Shown in pieces: positions 1 to 7,616 of a DNA stretch of 64,000 bases (position 1 is its first letter; every line of letters begins with the position of its first letter). A program made the position numbers and the translations under genes. Origin of the DNA: RYN-133 sp963708645 (GTDB lineage Bacteria > Actinomycetota > Actinomycetes > Mycobacteriales > Jatrophihabitantaceae); assembly GCA_963708645.1 (NCBI GenBank), contig CAVPTA010000003.1, positions 186,001-250,000 of the forward strand, written 5' to 3'. The notes below the pieces were generated by a model. It was not told the origin of the DNA. It did no database searches and saw only the letters and a list, made by a program, of their open reading frames with translations.

Positions 1-405
1 GCCACGCTCAAGAGTCTCGCGGCCGCGTCCGGGCTGTCGGTGTCGGCGGTGCAGGCACGAGTACGTCGACTCGAGAGCGACGGCGTCATAACCGGCTATT
101 CGGCCGATATCGATCCCGAGGCGCTCGGTCTGCCGCTGGCCGCGATCATCGCGCTGACGCCGCGCGATCCCGAGCACGAATACGACCTGCCTGATCGCAT
201 CGGTGATCTGACAGAGGTCGAGTCGTGCCACTCGGTGGCCGGCGACGACAGCTTCGTGCTGTTCGTACGGGTCGCGACGCCGAAGGAGCTCGAGGCGCTG
301 ATCCGCGAGATCCGCCGTCGCGCCGACGTGACCACCCGCACGACGGTCGTGTTGCAGACCTTGTTCGAACGTCGAGCGCGGCCACCGGCCGATGTCCCGG
401 GGTGA
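1..405 (+). CDS. Lrp/AsnC family transcriptional regulator (5' end cut off by window)
   Basis: The reading frame is open from the first base, so the start lies upstream. The visible part begins inside the winged helix-turn-helix (the residues around 'LSVSAVQARVRRLESDGVI' are the recognition helix) and continues through the ligand-binding RAM/AsnC domain to the stop. Lrp regulators sense amino acids and bind palindromic sites as dimers or octamers. The next gene is lysine 6-transaminase. In M. tuberculosis the same pair exists (lrpA next to lat), so control of lysine catabolism is the likely job. That role is inference from context. The family assignment is secure. Confidence 0.9.
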   Translation, partial: ATLKSLAAASGLSVSAVQARVRRLESDGVITGYSADIDPEALGLPLAAIIALTPRDPEHEYDLPDRIGDLTEVESCHSVAGDDSFVLFVRVATPKELEALIREIRRRADVTTRTTVVLQTLFERRARPPADVPG

Positions 406-424
406 CGGAAATCTTCCGGTAGAC

Positions 425-462
425 GGTGACAACGCCCGTAACAATTACGGTAAACTGGGGTC
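425..462 (+). promoter_or_regulatory. Lat promoter with palindromic operator and probably leaderless start
   Basis: A perfect inverted repeat CCGTAA-CAA-TTACGG (436-450) lies directly before a -10-like TAAACT (451-456), which is only six bases from the lat ATG. That spacing suggests a leaderless or nearly leaderless mRNA. A GTGACA (426-431) could be a weak -35, about 19 bp from the -10. A palindrome between -35 and -10 is a typical repressor site, and the adjacent Lrp gene is the obvious candidate binder. The transcription start is not known. Confidence 0.45.
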
Positions 463-1803
463 ATGACGATGACGCGCGCACTCAGCGACCAGACTGACCA
501 GCACACGACCATCGCCCCGTCCGAGGTACATGCCGCGATCGCGCGGCACATGCTCGCCGACGGCTACGAGATGGTCCTCGACCTCGACAAGTCCCAGGGC
601 TCGACCCTGGTCGACGCCCGTGACGGAGTCGAATACCTCGACCTGTTCACCTTCTTCGCCTCGTCCGCGCTCGGCATGAACCACCCCGCGCTCACGTCCG
701 ACGATGCACTTGCCGAGCTCGGCCGCGTCGCCGTCAACAAGCCGAGCAACTCAGACATCTACACGGTGCCGATGGCGCGCTTCGTCGAGACGTTCGCGCG
801 CGTGCTCGGCGACCCGGCGCTGCCGCACCTGTTCTTCATCGACGGTGGCGCGCTCGCCGTCGAGAACGCGCTGAAGATCGCCTTCGACTGGAAGTCGCGC
901 TGGAACGAGTCGCACGGCATCGACGCGAATCTCGGCACGAAGGTGCTGCACCTGCAGAAGGCGTTTCACGGTCGCACCGGCTACACGATGTCGCTGACCA
1001 ACACCGACCCCAACAAGGTCGCCCGGTTCCCGAAGTTCGACTGGCCGCGCATCCCCTCGCCCTCGATCAACGGCAACGCCGATGTCGAAGCGGCCGAGCG
1101 TGCGGCGCTCGACGCCGCGCGCACCGCTTTCGAGCAGAACCCGCATGACATTGCCTGCTTCGTCATGGAGCCGATCCAGGGCGAGGGCGGCGACAACCAC
1201 TTCCGCCCCGAGTTCCTGCAGGCGATGCAGGCGATGTGCCGCGAGTTCGACGCGCTGTTCGTGATGGACGAGGTGCAGACCGGCGTCGGCATGACCGGCA
1301 CCGCGTGGGCCTACCAGCAGATGGGCGTGCAGCCCGATGTCGTCGCTTTCGGCAAGAAGGCGCAGGTGTGCGGCGTGATGGCCGGCGGCCGCGTCGACGA
1401 GGTCGCCGACAACGTGTTCGTGGTCGGATCGCGCATCAACTCGACCTGGGGCGGCAACCTCACCGACATGGTCCGTGCGCGCCGCATCCTCGAGATCATC
1501 GAGGCCGACGCGCTCATCGAGCGTGCACGGTTCCTCGGTGCGCACCTGCTGCACGAGTTGACCGCGGTGGCCGAGAAGCACGACATCGTTTCCGACGTGC
1601 GCGGCATGGGACTCATGTGCGCGATCACCCTGCCGTCCGGCGAGGTGCGCGACACGATCGTCACCAAGCTGCGCGAGGACGAGCACGTGATGATGCTCGG
1701 CGCCGGCACGACGAGCCTGCGCGTCCGTCCCGCATTGACGATCTCGATCGAAGAGATCGACCGGGGCATCGCGGCTCTCGACCGGGTGCTCGCCTCGATC
1801 TGA
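463..1803 (+). CDS. lat: L-lysine 6-transaminase
   Basis: PLP-dependent class III aminotransferase of 446 aa, the usual length for Lat. It moves the epsilon-amino group of lysine to 2-oxoglutarate, giving allysine (piperideine-6-carboxylate) and glutamate. Visible features are the N-terminal 'DLFTFFASSALGMNHP' signature, the cofactor-binding 'MDEVQTGVG' with its Asp, and the Schiff-base lysine in 'AFGKKAQVCGVMAGG' (K298/K299). The sequence closely follows mycobacterial Lat (Rv3290c). It sits downstream of an lrp gene as in mycobacteria and is followed after one base by an HglS-like gene. Together these suggest a catabolic unit running lysine to 2-oxoadipate to 2-hydroxyglutarate. Confidence 0.93.
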   Translation: MTMTRALSDQTDQHTTIAPSEVHAAIARHMLADGYEMVLDLDKSQGSTLVDARDGVEYLDLFTFFASSALGMNHPALTSDDALAELGRVAVNKPSNSDIYTVPMARFVETFARVLGDPALPHLFFIDGGALAVENALKIAFDWKSRWNESHGIDANLGTKVLHLQKAFHGRTGYTMSLTNTDPNKVARFPKFDWPRIPSPSINGNADVEAAERAALDAARTAFEQNPHDIACFVMEPIQGEGGDNHFRPEFLQAMQAMCREFDALFVMDEVQTGVGMTGTAWAYQQMGVQPDVVAFGKKAQVCGVMAGGRVDEVADNVFVVGSRINSTWGGNLTDMVRARRILEIIEADALIERARFLGAHLLHELTAVAEKHDIVSDVRGMGLMCAITLPSGEVRDTIVTKLREDEHVMMLGAGTTSLRVRPALTISIEEIDRGIAALDRVLASI

Positions 1804-1804
1804 A

Positions 1805-3130
1805 ATGAGGCCCTGGGAGCTGCGCGCCGCGTTCGCGGTGCAGATGGCCGTTGTCTACGGACGCGAGGTGCCGGCGTACACGACGCTGGTCGACGTCGCG
1901 TCCGAGGTGAACACGCTCGTTGCGGCGCTCGAAGGAGAATCCGCCGAGCGGCTCGGATCGATCTCACGGGTCACCGCAGAAAGGCACGGTGCGATCCGCG
2001 TCGGCACGCCGACCGAGCTGCGTCAGGTCGCGACGATCTTCGCCGCACTGGGCATGCATCCGGTCGGTTTCTATGACTTGCGCGACGCGGCGAAGTCGTC
2101 CGTCCCGGTGGTGTCGACGGCATTTCGTCCGATCGCGGCGAACGAGCTGGCACGCAACCCGTTCCGCATGTTCACGTCGTTGCTCGTCACCGACGACCGA
2201 CGCTTCTTCACCGCCGAACTGCAGCAGCGACTCGACGCGTTTCTCGCGCGGCGCACGCTGTTCTCGCCGGAGCTGCTCGCGCTCGCCGAGCGCGCCGCGA
2301 GCGCGGGCGAGCTGCCGGACGAGGACGCGGCGCGTTTTCTGAAGCTCGCCGTTGAGGCATTCACGCTCTCGTCGGAGCCGGTCGATGCCAGCTGGTATCG
2401 CGAGCTCGAGCAGGTGTCGGCCGTCGCTGCCGACATCGGCGGCGTGACGTCCACGCACATCAACCACTTGACCCCGCGCGTCCTCGACATCGACGAGCTG
2501 TACCGCCGCATGACCGAGCGCGCGATCACGATGATCGACACCATCCAGGGCCCGCCGCGCTGGGACGGCCCGGACGTGTTGCTGCGCCAGACCTCGTTCC
2601 GAGCACTCGCCGAGCCGCGCCGGTTCCGTGCAGCCTCGGGCGAGGTCGTCGACGGCTCGCTGCGGGTCCGTTTCGGTGAGGTCGAGGCCCGTGGCGTCGC
2701 GCTGACCGAGGCCGGTCGCGACCGCTACGACGCGCTCGTCGGCCGCAGCGCTGCCGAGTGGGCCCAGGAGTTGCCGCCGACCGAGCTCGGGCTGCTGCGT
2801 CACGGCCTCGCGTACTTCACCCTCGCCCCGACGGGGCGTCGCATCGCGCGCACCGGCACGATCTCCGAGCAGGTCTTCGACGGCGTCCTCGCCCCGACGC
2901 CCATCGTGTACGAGGACTTCCTGCCGCGGTCGGCGGCCGGGATCTTCCAGTCGAACCTGACCGATGACGGCGCGCGAGATGACGCGGTCGCCGGTACGCG
3001 CCGTGACGCCGGCTGGCTGGCCGACGTGATCGGCGCGTCGGTGCGCGATCCGTACGCGTTGTACGCAGCTCAGCAGCAGGCGTCCGTCGACGCGCTGCCC
3101 GCGGAGATCCGCGCCGCGCTGGCGTCCTGA
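1805..3130 (+). CDS. 2-oxoadipate dioxygenase/decarboxylase family protein (HglS/YdcJ, DUF1338)
   Basis: 441 aa with the family's N-terminal signature 'LRAAFAVQMAVVYGREVP' and the VOC-fold metal site. The expected Fe(II) ligands appear at H61 ('ERHGAIR'), H218 ('STHINHLTPR') and E292 ('FGEVEARGVALT'), matching the His/His/Glu triad known in Pseudomonas HglS. HglS converts 2-oxoadipate to D-2-hydroxyglutarate, a late step of lysine breakdown. The ATG lies one base after the lat stop, so the two are translationally coupled. This fits a pathway role, although the enzymes between allysine and 2-oxoadipate are not in the window. Family assignment is firm; the exact substrate is inferred from context. 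Confidence 0.85.
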   Translation: MRPWELRAAFAVQMAVVYGREVPAYTTLVDVASEVNTLVAALEGESAERLGSISRVTAERHGAIRVGTPTELRQVATIFAALGMHPVGFYDLRDAAKSSVPVVSTAFRPIAANELARNPFRMFTSLLVTDDRRFFTAELQQRLDAFLARRTLFSPELLALAERAASAGELPDEDAARFLKLAVEAFTLSSEPVDASWYRELEQVSAVAADIGGVTSTHINHLTPRVLDIDELYRRMTERAITMIDTIQGPPRWDGPDVLLRQTSFRALAEPRRFRAASGEVVDGSLRVRFGEVEARGVALTEAGRDRYDALVGRSAAEWAQELPPTELGLLRHGLAYFTLAPTGRRIARTGTISEQVFDGVLAPTPIVYEDFLPRSAAGIFQSNLTDDGARDDAVAGTRRDAGWLADVIGASVRDPYALYAAQQQASVDALPAEIRAALAS

Positions 3131-3163
3131 CCGGTTCTTGGGGTGTCAGGGTAACCTGACGGC

Positions 3164-3814
3164 GTGAGCAAGGGGCACAGCCCGTGGCAGGACGGCCGTC
3201 GCGCGTGGACGCGGCTGACCGGCTGGCATCACGCCGCGCCCGCTGACAGCGACGGCAACAGCGCGCTCGACGCGCTGGCCGACGTCGGGCTCGTGCGACG
3301 CCTGCTCGACCAGGCCGAATTGGTCGCCGTGCGTACCGCGCGTCGACACGGCATGTCATGGGCCGAGATCGCGACCCGGCTCGGGGTGACGCGGCAGTCG
3401 GCGTGGGAACGCTGGCGCGACCTCGACGAAACGCCGACGCCGCGTGAGGCGACGACTGACGCCGCCGCAGACGAACTCGTCGCCGAAGCACACGAACGGC
3501 GTCGCACGGCCGACGTCCGGGTACCGAACGTTGTCGGAGCGAGCGTGGAAGACGCGCACCGAACATTGGCCGCAGTCGGGCTCGTGGCCGTCGGCTCCGA
3601 ATTGGACGGCCCGCCGTTGATGGAGCTGACCGGCACAGTTACCGATCAAAGTCCGGAGTCCGGTGCGTGCGTCGCGGCCGGTGCGGCTGTCACGCTGTGG
3701 ATCCGACGTCGCGGTGGAGGAGCGGGTGTGCGCGAACCGCGTCGCCCCACTCCGCGCACCGGCACCGGTCGCGAGATGCGTTACGACCCGATCGACGACG
3801 CCGTCGGCTCCTGA
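3164..3814 (+). CDS. Helix-turn-helix protein with C-terminal PASTA domain
   Basis: 216 aa from a GTG start. Residues about 40-85 carry a helix-turn-helix ('GMSWAEIATRLGVTRQSAWERW'), of the kind found in small actinobacterial DNA-binding proteins. After an acidic linker, residues about 123-182 form a PASTA domain: 'VRVPNVVGASVEDAHRTLAA', then 'GTVTDQSPESGACVAAG' and a terminal beta-strand. PASTA domains normally sit outside the cell on PBPs and PknB-type kinases. Here no transmembrane segment or signal peptide is visible, so the PASTA unit would be cytoplasmic. The tail is basic. Function is unknown; a DNA-binding sensor of a muropeptide-like ligand is only a hypothesis. Confidence 0.8.
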   Translation: MSKGHSPWQDGRRAWTRLTGWHHAAPADSDGNSALDALADVGLVRRLLDQAELVAVRTARRHGMSWAEIATRLGVTRQSAWERWRDLDETPTPREATTDAAADELVAEAHERRRTADVRVPNVVGASVEDAHRTLAAVGLVAVGSELDGPPLMELTGTVTDQSPESGACVAAGAAVTLWIRRRGGGAGVREPRRPTPRTGTGREMRYDPIDDAVGS

Positions 3815-3865
3815 CCTATCGGGCGATGCCGACGCGTTGTCGGACCCGCGCGCGATAGTGCGGCC

Positions 3866-4771
3866 ATGATGCGCTCGTTCACGATCACGGCCCAGGGTGA
3901 GTTCTCGCTGCGTGAGTCGGCGCTGTTCGGGTTCGGGCAGCGGGAGGCCACCGGCGCGGCAGAGTTCGACGGCGCGATGCGGCTGGCGTTCACTCTCGAC
4001 GGCGGGTTCGGCCATCAGGTCGGGGTCGTCGTACGCCAGCAGGGCGAGGCCGTGCTCGGCGAAGTGCACGGCGCCGGCTCGATCGACGCGATCCGGACGC
4101 AGGTCGCGCGGGTGCTCTCGCTCGACCACGACGCACGCGACTTCGTCGAGGTCGGACGCCGCGACCCCGTCCTGCGTCGGTTGCAACTGGCCGCCCCCGG
4201 GTTGCGGCCACCGTTGTTCTACTCGCCCTACGAGGCCGCCGCCTGGTCGGTGCTGTCAGCGCGCCGTCCGCACCGGCAGGCAAGCCGTGTGCGCGCAGCG
4301 CTGTCAACGGCGATCGGTCGCCGCTTCGAGCTGGCCGGCACCCAGCTCGCCGCGTTCCCGACGCCGGGTGCGGTGCTGAAGCTCGGGGCGTTCCCGGGCA
4401 TCGACACCCAGCGCCTCGTTCGGCTGCACGGGGTCGCACGGGCTGCAGCAGAAGGACGCCTCGAGGCGGCTCGACTGTTCGGCCTCGGCCCCGACGAGGC
4501 ACTCGCCGATGTGCAGCAGATCAAGGGCATCGGGCCGGTGTACGCGTCGCTGATCGTGATCCGCGCGGTGGGTTTCACCGATGTCGCCCCGGTGCACGAG
4601 CCGAAGGCGCAGCACCTGCTCGGCGACCTCTACGGGCTCGGCGGCCCGGCCACCCCGGAGCAGTTCGAGCAACTGGCCGAAGCGTGGCGCCCGTGGCGCA
4701 CGTGGGCGAGCGTCTACGTGCGTGCGGTCGGGCCGCGGGTTCTCACGCGCAGCATCGCGCTGAGTGCCTGA
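3866..4771 (+). CDS. DNA-3-methyladenine glycosylase 2 (AlkA-like, HhH-GPD) family protein
   Basis: 301 aa, about the length of AlkA. The C-terminal half has the helix-hairpin-helix 'IKGIGPVYASLIVIRAVG' that grips the DNA backbone, followed by the region holding the catalytic residue. In E. coli AlkA that residue is Asp238 in 'LPDDY'. Here the aligned stretch is 'TDVAPVHEPK', with Glu245 at or next to that position and no Asp. The protein may excise alkylated bases using Glu, have altered activity, or be inactive. It stands alone, with no ada/ogt-type alkylation genes around it. Family assignment is good; activity is uncertain. Confidence 0.8.
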   Translation: MMRSFTITAQGEFSLRESALFGFGQREATGAAEFDGAMRLAFTLDGGFGHQVGVVVRQQGEAVLGEVHGAGSIDAIRTQVARVLSLDHDARDFVEVGRRDPVLRRLQLAAPGLRPPLFYSPYEAAAWSVLSARRPHRQASRVRAALSTAIGRRFELAGTQLAAFPTPGAVLKLGAFPGIDTQRLVRLHGVARAAAEGRLEAARLFGLGPDEALADVQQIKGIGPVYASLIVIRAVGFTDVAPVHEPKAQHLLGDLYGLGGPATPEQFEQLAEAWRPWRTWASVYVRAVGPRVLTRSIALSA

Positions 4772-4815
4772 GCGTGTGCCTGAACAGGCGTGCGGCCTGA
4801 GTAGCGTTGCGAGCC

Positions 4816-5751
4816 ATGCGTTTCGCCGTCTCGATTCCTCAGCTCGACACATCCGGTTTCGACGCTGCGGGTTTGCGGTCGTACCTGGCCCGCGCCGAAG
4901 AAGCGGGGTTCGAATCGGCGTGGACGATCGAGCAGACCCTCGGCCCGACACCGATGATCGCGCCGCTGCCCCTGCTCGCCTACGCGTCCGCTTGCACTGA
5001 ACGGCTGCGCCTCGGCGTCGGCGTGCTGGTGAGTTCGCAACACGACCCGCTACACCTCGCGGGCGCGATCACCGCGGTCGACCGGCTGTGTCACGGCCGG
5101 CTCGAGGTCGGCATCTCGGCCGGCGGCGGCTTCCGGAACTTCGCCGCATTCGGCATCGACCGCGACACCTTCGTCAGCTACTTCACCGAAGGGCTGCAGC
5201 TGATGAAGGCGGCCTGGTCCGACGAAGAGTCGATCACCTTCCACGGGCGCTTCCGCGACGTCGACGACGTCGCGATCGCGCCCAAGCCCGTCCAGCGACC
5301 GCATCCGCCGATCTGGTTCGGCGCGAGTGCGCCCACCTCGATCGCCCGCGCCGTCGAGCACGGCGACGCCTTCCTCGGCGCCGGCTCGTCCACCACCGCC
5401 AAGTTCGCGGGGCACGTGCAACTCGTGCGCAAACAACTCGCCGATCGCGGGCGTGACGCAGCGAGCTTCCCGATCGCGAAACGGGTCTACCTCGCCGTCG
5501 ACAACGACGTACAGCGCGCCCGCGACCACGTCAACGCCGGGCTGCACCGCATGTACGGCTCGATGCCCGGCATAGAAGACGTAGCCGTCGCGGGCACGGC
5601 TGACGACGTGGTCGCCGGGTTGCGTGAGGTCGAGGCGGCCGGCGCCGAGCTGATCGTGCTCAACCCGCTCGGTGTCAACGTGGCCGATGACAGTGAGCAG
5701 GTCGAGCGCCTGCTTGCCGACGTGCTGCCCGCCTGGCACGGCGGAGCATGA
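4816..5751 (+). CDS. LLM class F420-dependent oxidoreductase
   Basis: Luciferase-like monooxygenase fold of about 311 aa. Evidence includes the N-terminal 'GFESAWTIEQ', the barrel strands 'RLRLGVGVLVSSQHDPLHLAGAITAVDRL', the glycine-rich 'GRLEVGISAGGGFRNFAAFGID', and 'PKPVQRPHPPIWFGA' typical of F420-type members. The ATG at 4816 is preferred over a TTG three codons upstream because the family usually begins with 'MRFAVSIPQ'. The substrate cannot be told. Another F420/flavin-type protein (PPOX) lies about 1.4 kb downstream, which suggests the organism makes F420. Confidence 0.88.
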   Translation: MRFAVSIPQLDTSGFDAAGLRSYLARAEEAGFESAWTIEQTLGPTPMIAPLPLLAYASACTERLRLGVGVLVSSQHDPLHLAGAITAVDRLCHGRLEVGISAGGGFRNFAAFGIDRDTFVSYFTEGLQLMKAAWSDEESITFHGRFRDVDDVAIAPKPVQRPHPPIWFGASAPTSIARAVEHGDAFLGAGSSTTAKFAGHVQLVRKQLADRGRDAASFPIAKRVYLAVDNDVQRARDHVNAGLHRMYGSMPGIEDVAVAGTADDVVAGLREVEAAGAELIVLNPLGVNVADDSEQVERLLADVLPAWHGGA

Positions 5752-5763
5752 TCGGCCGACTCG

Positions 5764-5940
5764 CTACCCGTGGTGCAGCGCGTCGTCGATTCGGACACGA
5801 GCGGCTCGAGCCGCGTGTTCGAGGTCGGAATTCGTCTCGAGGTACGCGTGCAGGATGTTGGTGATGATGCGAGCCGGAACCGTCGGAAACTCGTTCACCA
5901 GCTCTGCGATGACGTCCTGTTCGGAGTCGTAGTCAGTCAT
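5764..5940 (-). CDS. Small conserved helical protein
   Basis: 58 aa starting at the ATG complementary to 5938-5940. The sequence has three short helices: an acidic N-terminus 'DYDSEQDVIAELVNEFP', then 'PARIITNILHAYLETNSDL', then 'EHAARAARVRIDDAL'. It resembles the small actinobacterial proteins called three-helix bundle dimerization domain proteins, in which an L-V-x-x-F-P motif is followed by two helices. It is convergent with the oxidoreductase gene and divergent from the winged-helix gene. No function can be assigned. Confidence 0.6.
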   Translation of the reverse strand: MTDYDSEQDVIAELVNEFPTVPARIITNILHAYLETNSDLEHAARAARVRIDDALHHG

Positions 5941-5991
5941 GGCCGCTCCCCGCTTCGTCCAGATGCTTCGTATTAAAGATTCTCGGGGCCG

Positions 5992-7179
5992 ATGTGGCGA
6001 ATCGAGACCAGAGTGACGACTTTGACCGACCGTCACCGGCGGGCCCGGCTGGTCGCGCGCCACCACCTCGACGGCAGCGCGCCGGACGTCGCGTCGGCCG
6101 CCGACGCCCTGCTCGCGGTGCACGCGACCGATCCCGCGACCATCTACCTGTCGCTGCTCGCTCGCTGTGGCGCGGCCTCGCTGAACGACGTGGCCGCCGC
6201 GCTCTACGACGCCCGCGTGCTGGTGCGGATGATGGCGATGCGGCGCACGATGTTCGTCGTGCCGGGCGATCTCGTGCCGGTCGTGCACCACGGCGCGGCG
6301 CTCGGAGTCGCGGCGAAAATGCGGACAACGTTGTTGTCGCAGCTGGCGCGGTTACCGACCGATCCGGTGATCGATGGCGACCTCGCGGCCTGGCTCGAGG
6401 ACGTCGAACGTGGCGTCGAGCTGAGCATTGCGGCCCGAGGAGCCGCACAGGCAGCGGAGCTCTCGGCCGACGAGCCGCGGCTGCGCACCGCGCTGCTGCC
6501 CACGACTGACAAGTCGTGGGACGTGCGGCGCAACATCACCTCGCAGGTACTCGTGATCATGGCCGCCGAAGGGCGATTGGTGCGTGCGGCTCCCGTCGGC
6601 GCATGGACCTCGCGGCACCACGTCTGGGAGGCTGCGACCCGGTGGTGGCCGCGGGGGATCGCCGAGGTCCCGGACGCGAACGTGCAGCTGGTCGAGCACT
6701 ACCTCCGACGGTTCGGGCCCGCGACGCCCACGGACGTGCAGTGGTGGACGGGCTGGACGCTCGGCAAGACCCGCACTGCGCTAGCGGCACTGGAGACCGT
6801 CGATGTCGGCTGCGGTGTCGTGCTGGCTGACGACGCCGAGGTCCTCGACGCGGCGCCACCGTCCGCTGCGCTGCTACCCGCGCTCGACTCGACGCCGATG
6901 GGCTGGAAGCAGCGCGACTGGTTCCTGCCCCCCGACTCGAAACCGCTCTACGACACCAACGGCAACATCGGGCCCACGATCTGGTGGGACGGAGGCGTCA
7001 TCGGCGGCTGGGCCGTCCGTGCGGACGGATCCGTCGAGACGCGGCTGCTCGTCGATTGCGGCAAGGCCGCCGAGCGGGCCGTCGCCGATCAGGTCGAGCA
7101 GCTGCAGCCACGCCTTGAGGGCGCGAGCGTCACGCCGTCGTTCCCGACGCCGCTCGAACGCGAATTGCGCGCGGGCTAG
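5992..7179 (+). CDS. Winged helix DNA-binding domain protein, AlkZ/YcaQ-like (HTH_42)
   Basis: 395 aa with the tandem winged-helix architecture of the HTH_42 family, which includes the DNA glycosylases AlkZ and YcaQ that unhook bulky or crosslinked adducts. Family landmarks are 'LLAVHATDPATIYLSLLAR', 'RTMFVVPGD', 'YLRRFGPATPTDVQWWTG', 'LLPALDSTPMGWKQRDWFL' and the C-terminal 'GNIGPTIWWDGGVIGGWAVR'. In active enzymes the first landmark carries Q-x-Q or a related motif. Here it reads H44-A-T46, so the chemistry may differ or be absent. The start used is the ATG at 5992; a GTG seven codons later is possible. Confidence 0.8.
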   Translation: MWRIETRVTTLTDRHRRARLVARHHLDGSAPDVASAADALLAVHATDPATIYLSLLARCGAASLNDVAAALYDARVLVRMMAMRRTMFVVPGDLVPVVHHGAALGVAAKMRTTLLSQLARLPTDPVIDGDLAAWLEDVERGVELSIAARGAAQAAELSADEPRLRTALLPTTDKSWDVRRNITSQVLVIMAAEGRLVRAAPVGAWTSRHHVWEAATRWWPRGIAEVPDANVQLVEHYLRRFGPATPTDVQWWTGWTLGKTRTALAALETVDVGCGVVLADDAEVLDAAPPSAALLPALDSTPMGWKQRDWFLPPDSKPLYDTNGNIGPTIWWDGGVIGGWAVRADGSVETRLLVDCGKAAERAVADQVEQLQPRLEGASVTPSFPTPLERELRAG

Positions 7180-7187
7180 GGATGGGA

Positions 7188-7559
7188 TCACTCGATACCG
7201 AAGCTGTTCACCTTCTGGGGATGCAGCCGGATGAATCCGCTGCCGAATCCCGGCCCGAGGTGCTCGCCGCCGTTCGCAATCGCTTCGGCGCGTCCGCGGA
7301 TCTCGAGCATGCGTGGCGTCCAGGGATCGGTCGAGACGAGGTCGTCGACGACGAGCGCGGCCCAGCCGTTGGCCTGCACGTCGCGGTACTTCTTCGTCGT
7401 CGCGACGTGATGGCCGCCGATGTCGATCGTCCCGAGCTCGGCGTTGTACCGAAAGGACGTCGGGACGACGTGCGGCCGGCGGTCGGCACCGGCAGTCGCG
7501 ATCCGTCCGAGGCGCTGGGAGGCGAGGTAGTCGAGCTGGGCAGCGGTGAGGTCGGCCAT
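7188..7559 (-). CDS. PPOX class F420-dependent oxidoreductase
   Basis: About 123 aa, a split-barrel flavin/F420-binding protein. The fold is shown by 'LGRIATAGADRRPHVVPTSF', 'ATTKKYRDVQANGWAALVVDD' and the C-terminal 'FIRLHPQKVNSFGIE' typical of the group. Such enzymes use F420H2 to reduce small molecules. The ATG at 7559 is chosen because a TTG seven codons upstream would place the start inside the palindrome at 7574-7593. It is divergent from an alpha/beta hydrolase across a short regulatory region. Confidence 0.85.
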   Translation of the reverse strand: MADLTAAQLDYLASQRLGRIATAGADRRPHVVPTSFRYNAELGTIDIGGHHVATTKKYRDVQANGWAALVVDDLVSTDPWTPRMLEIRGRAEAIANGGEHLGPGFGSGFIRLHPQKVNSFGIE

Positions 7560-7573
7560 GACGTCAGTAAACA

Positions 7574-7593
7574 ACTTCAAGTCAGCTTGAAGT
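7574..7593. promoter_or_regulatory. Perfect 8-bp inverted repeat between divergent genes
   Basis: ACTTCAAG (7574-7581) and CTTGAAGT (7586-7593) are exact reverse complements separated by TCAG. The site lies 15 bp before the PPOX gene start and 24 bp before the hydrolase start. It looks like a dimeric repressor operator (MarR or TetR type) acting on both genes. No regulator gene is adjacent, so the binder is unknown. Confidence 0.5.
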
Positions 7594-7616
7594 CATCCGT
7601 CGGTATCGTGGCGAGA

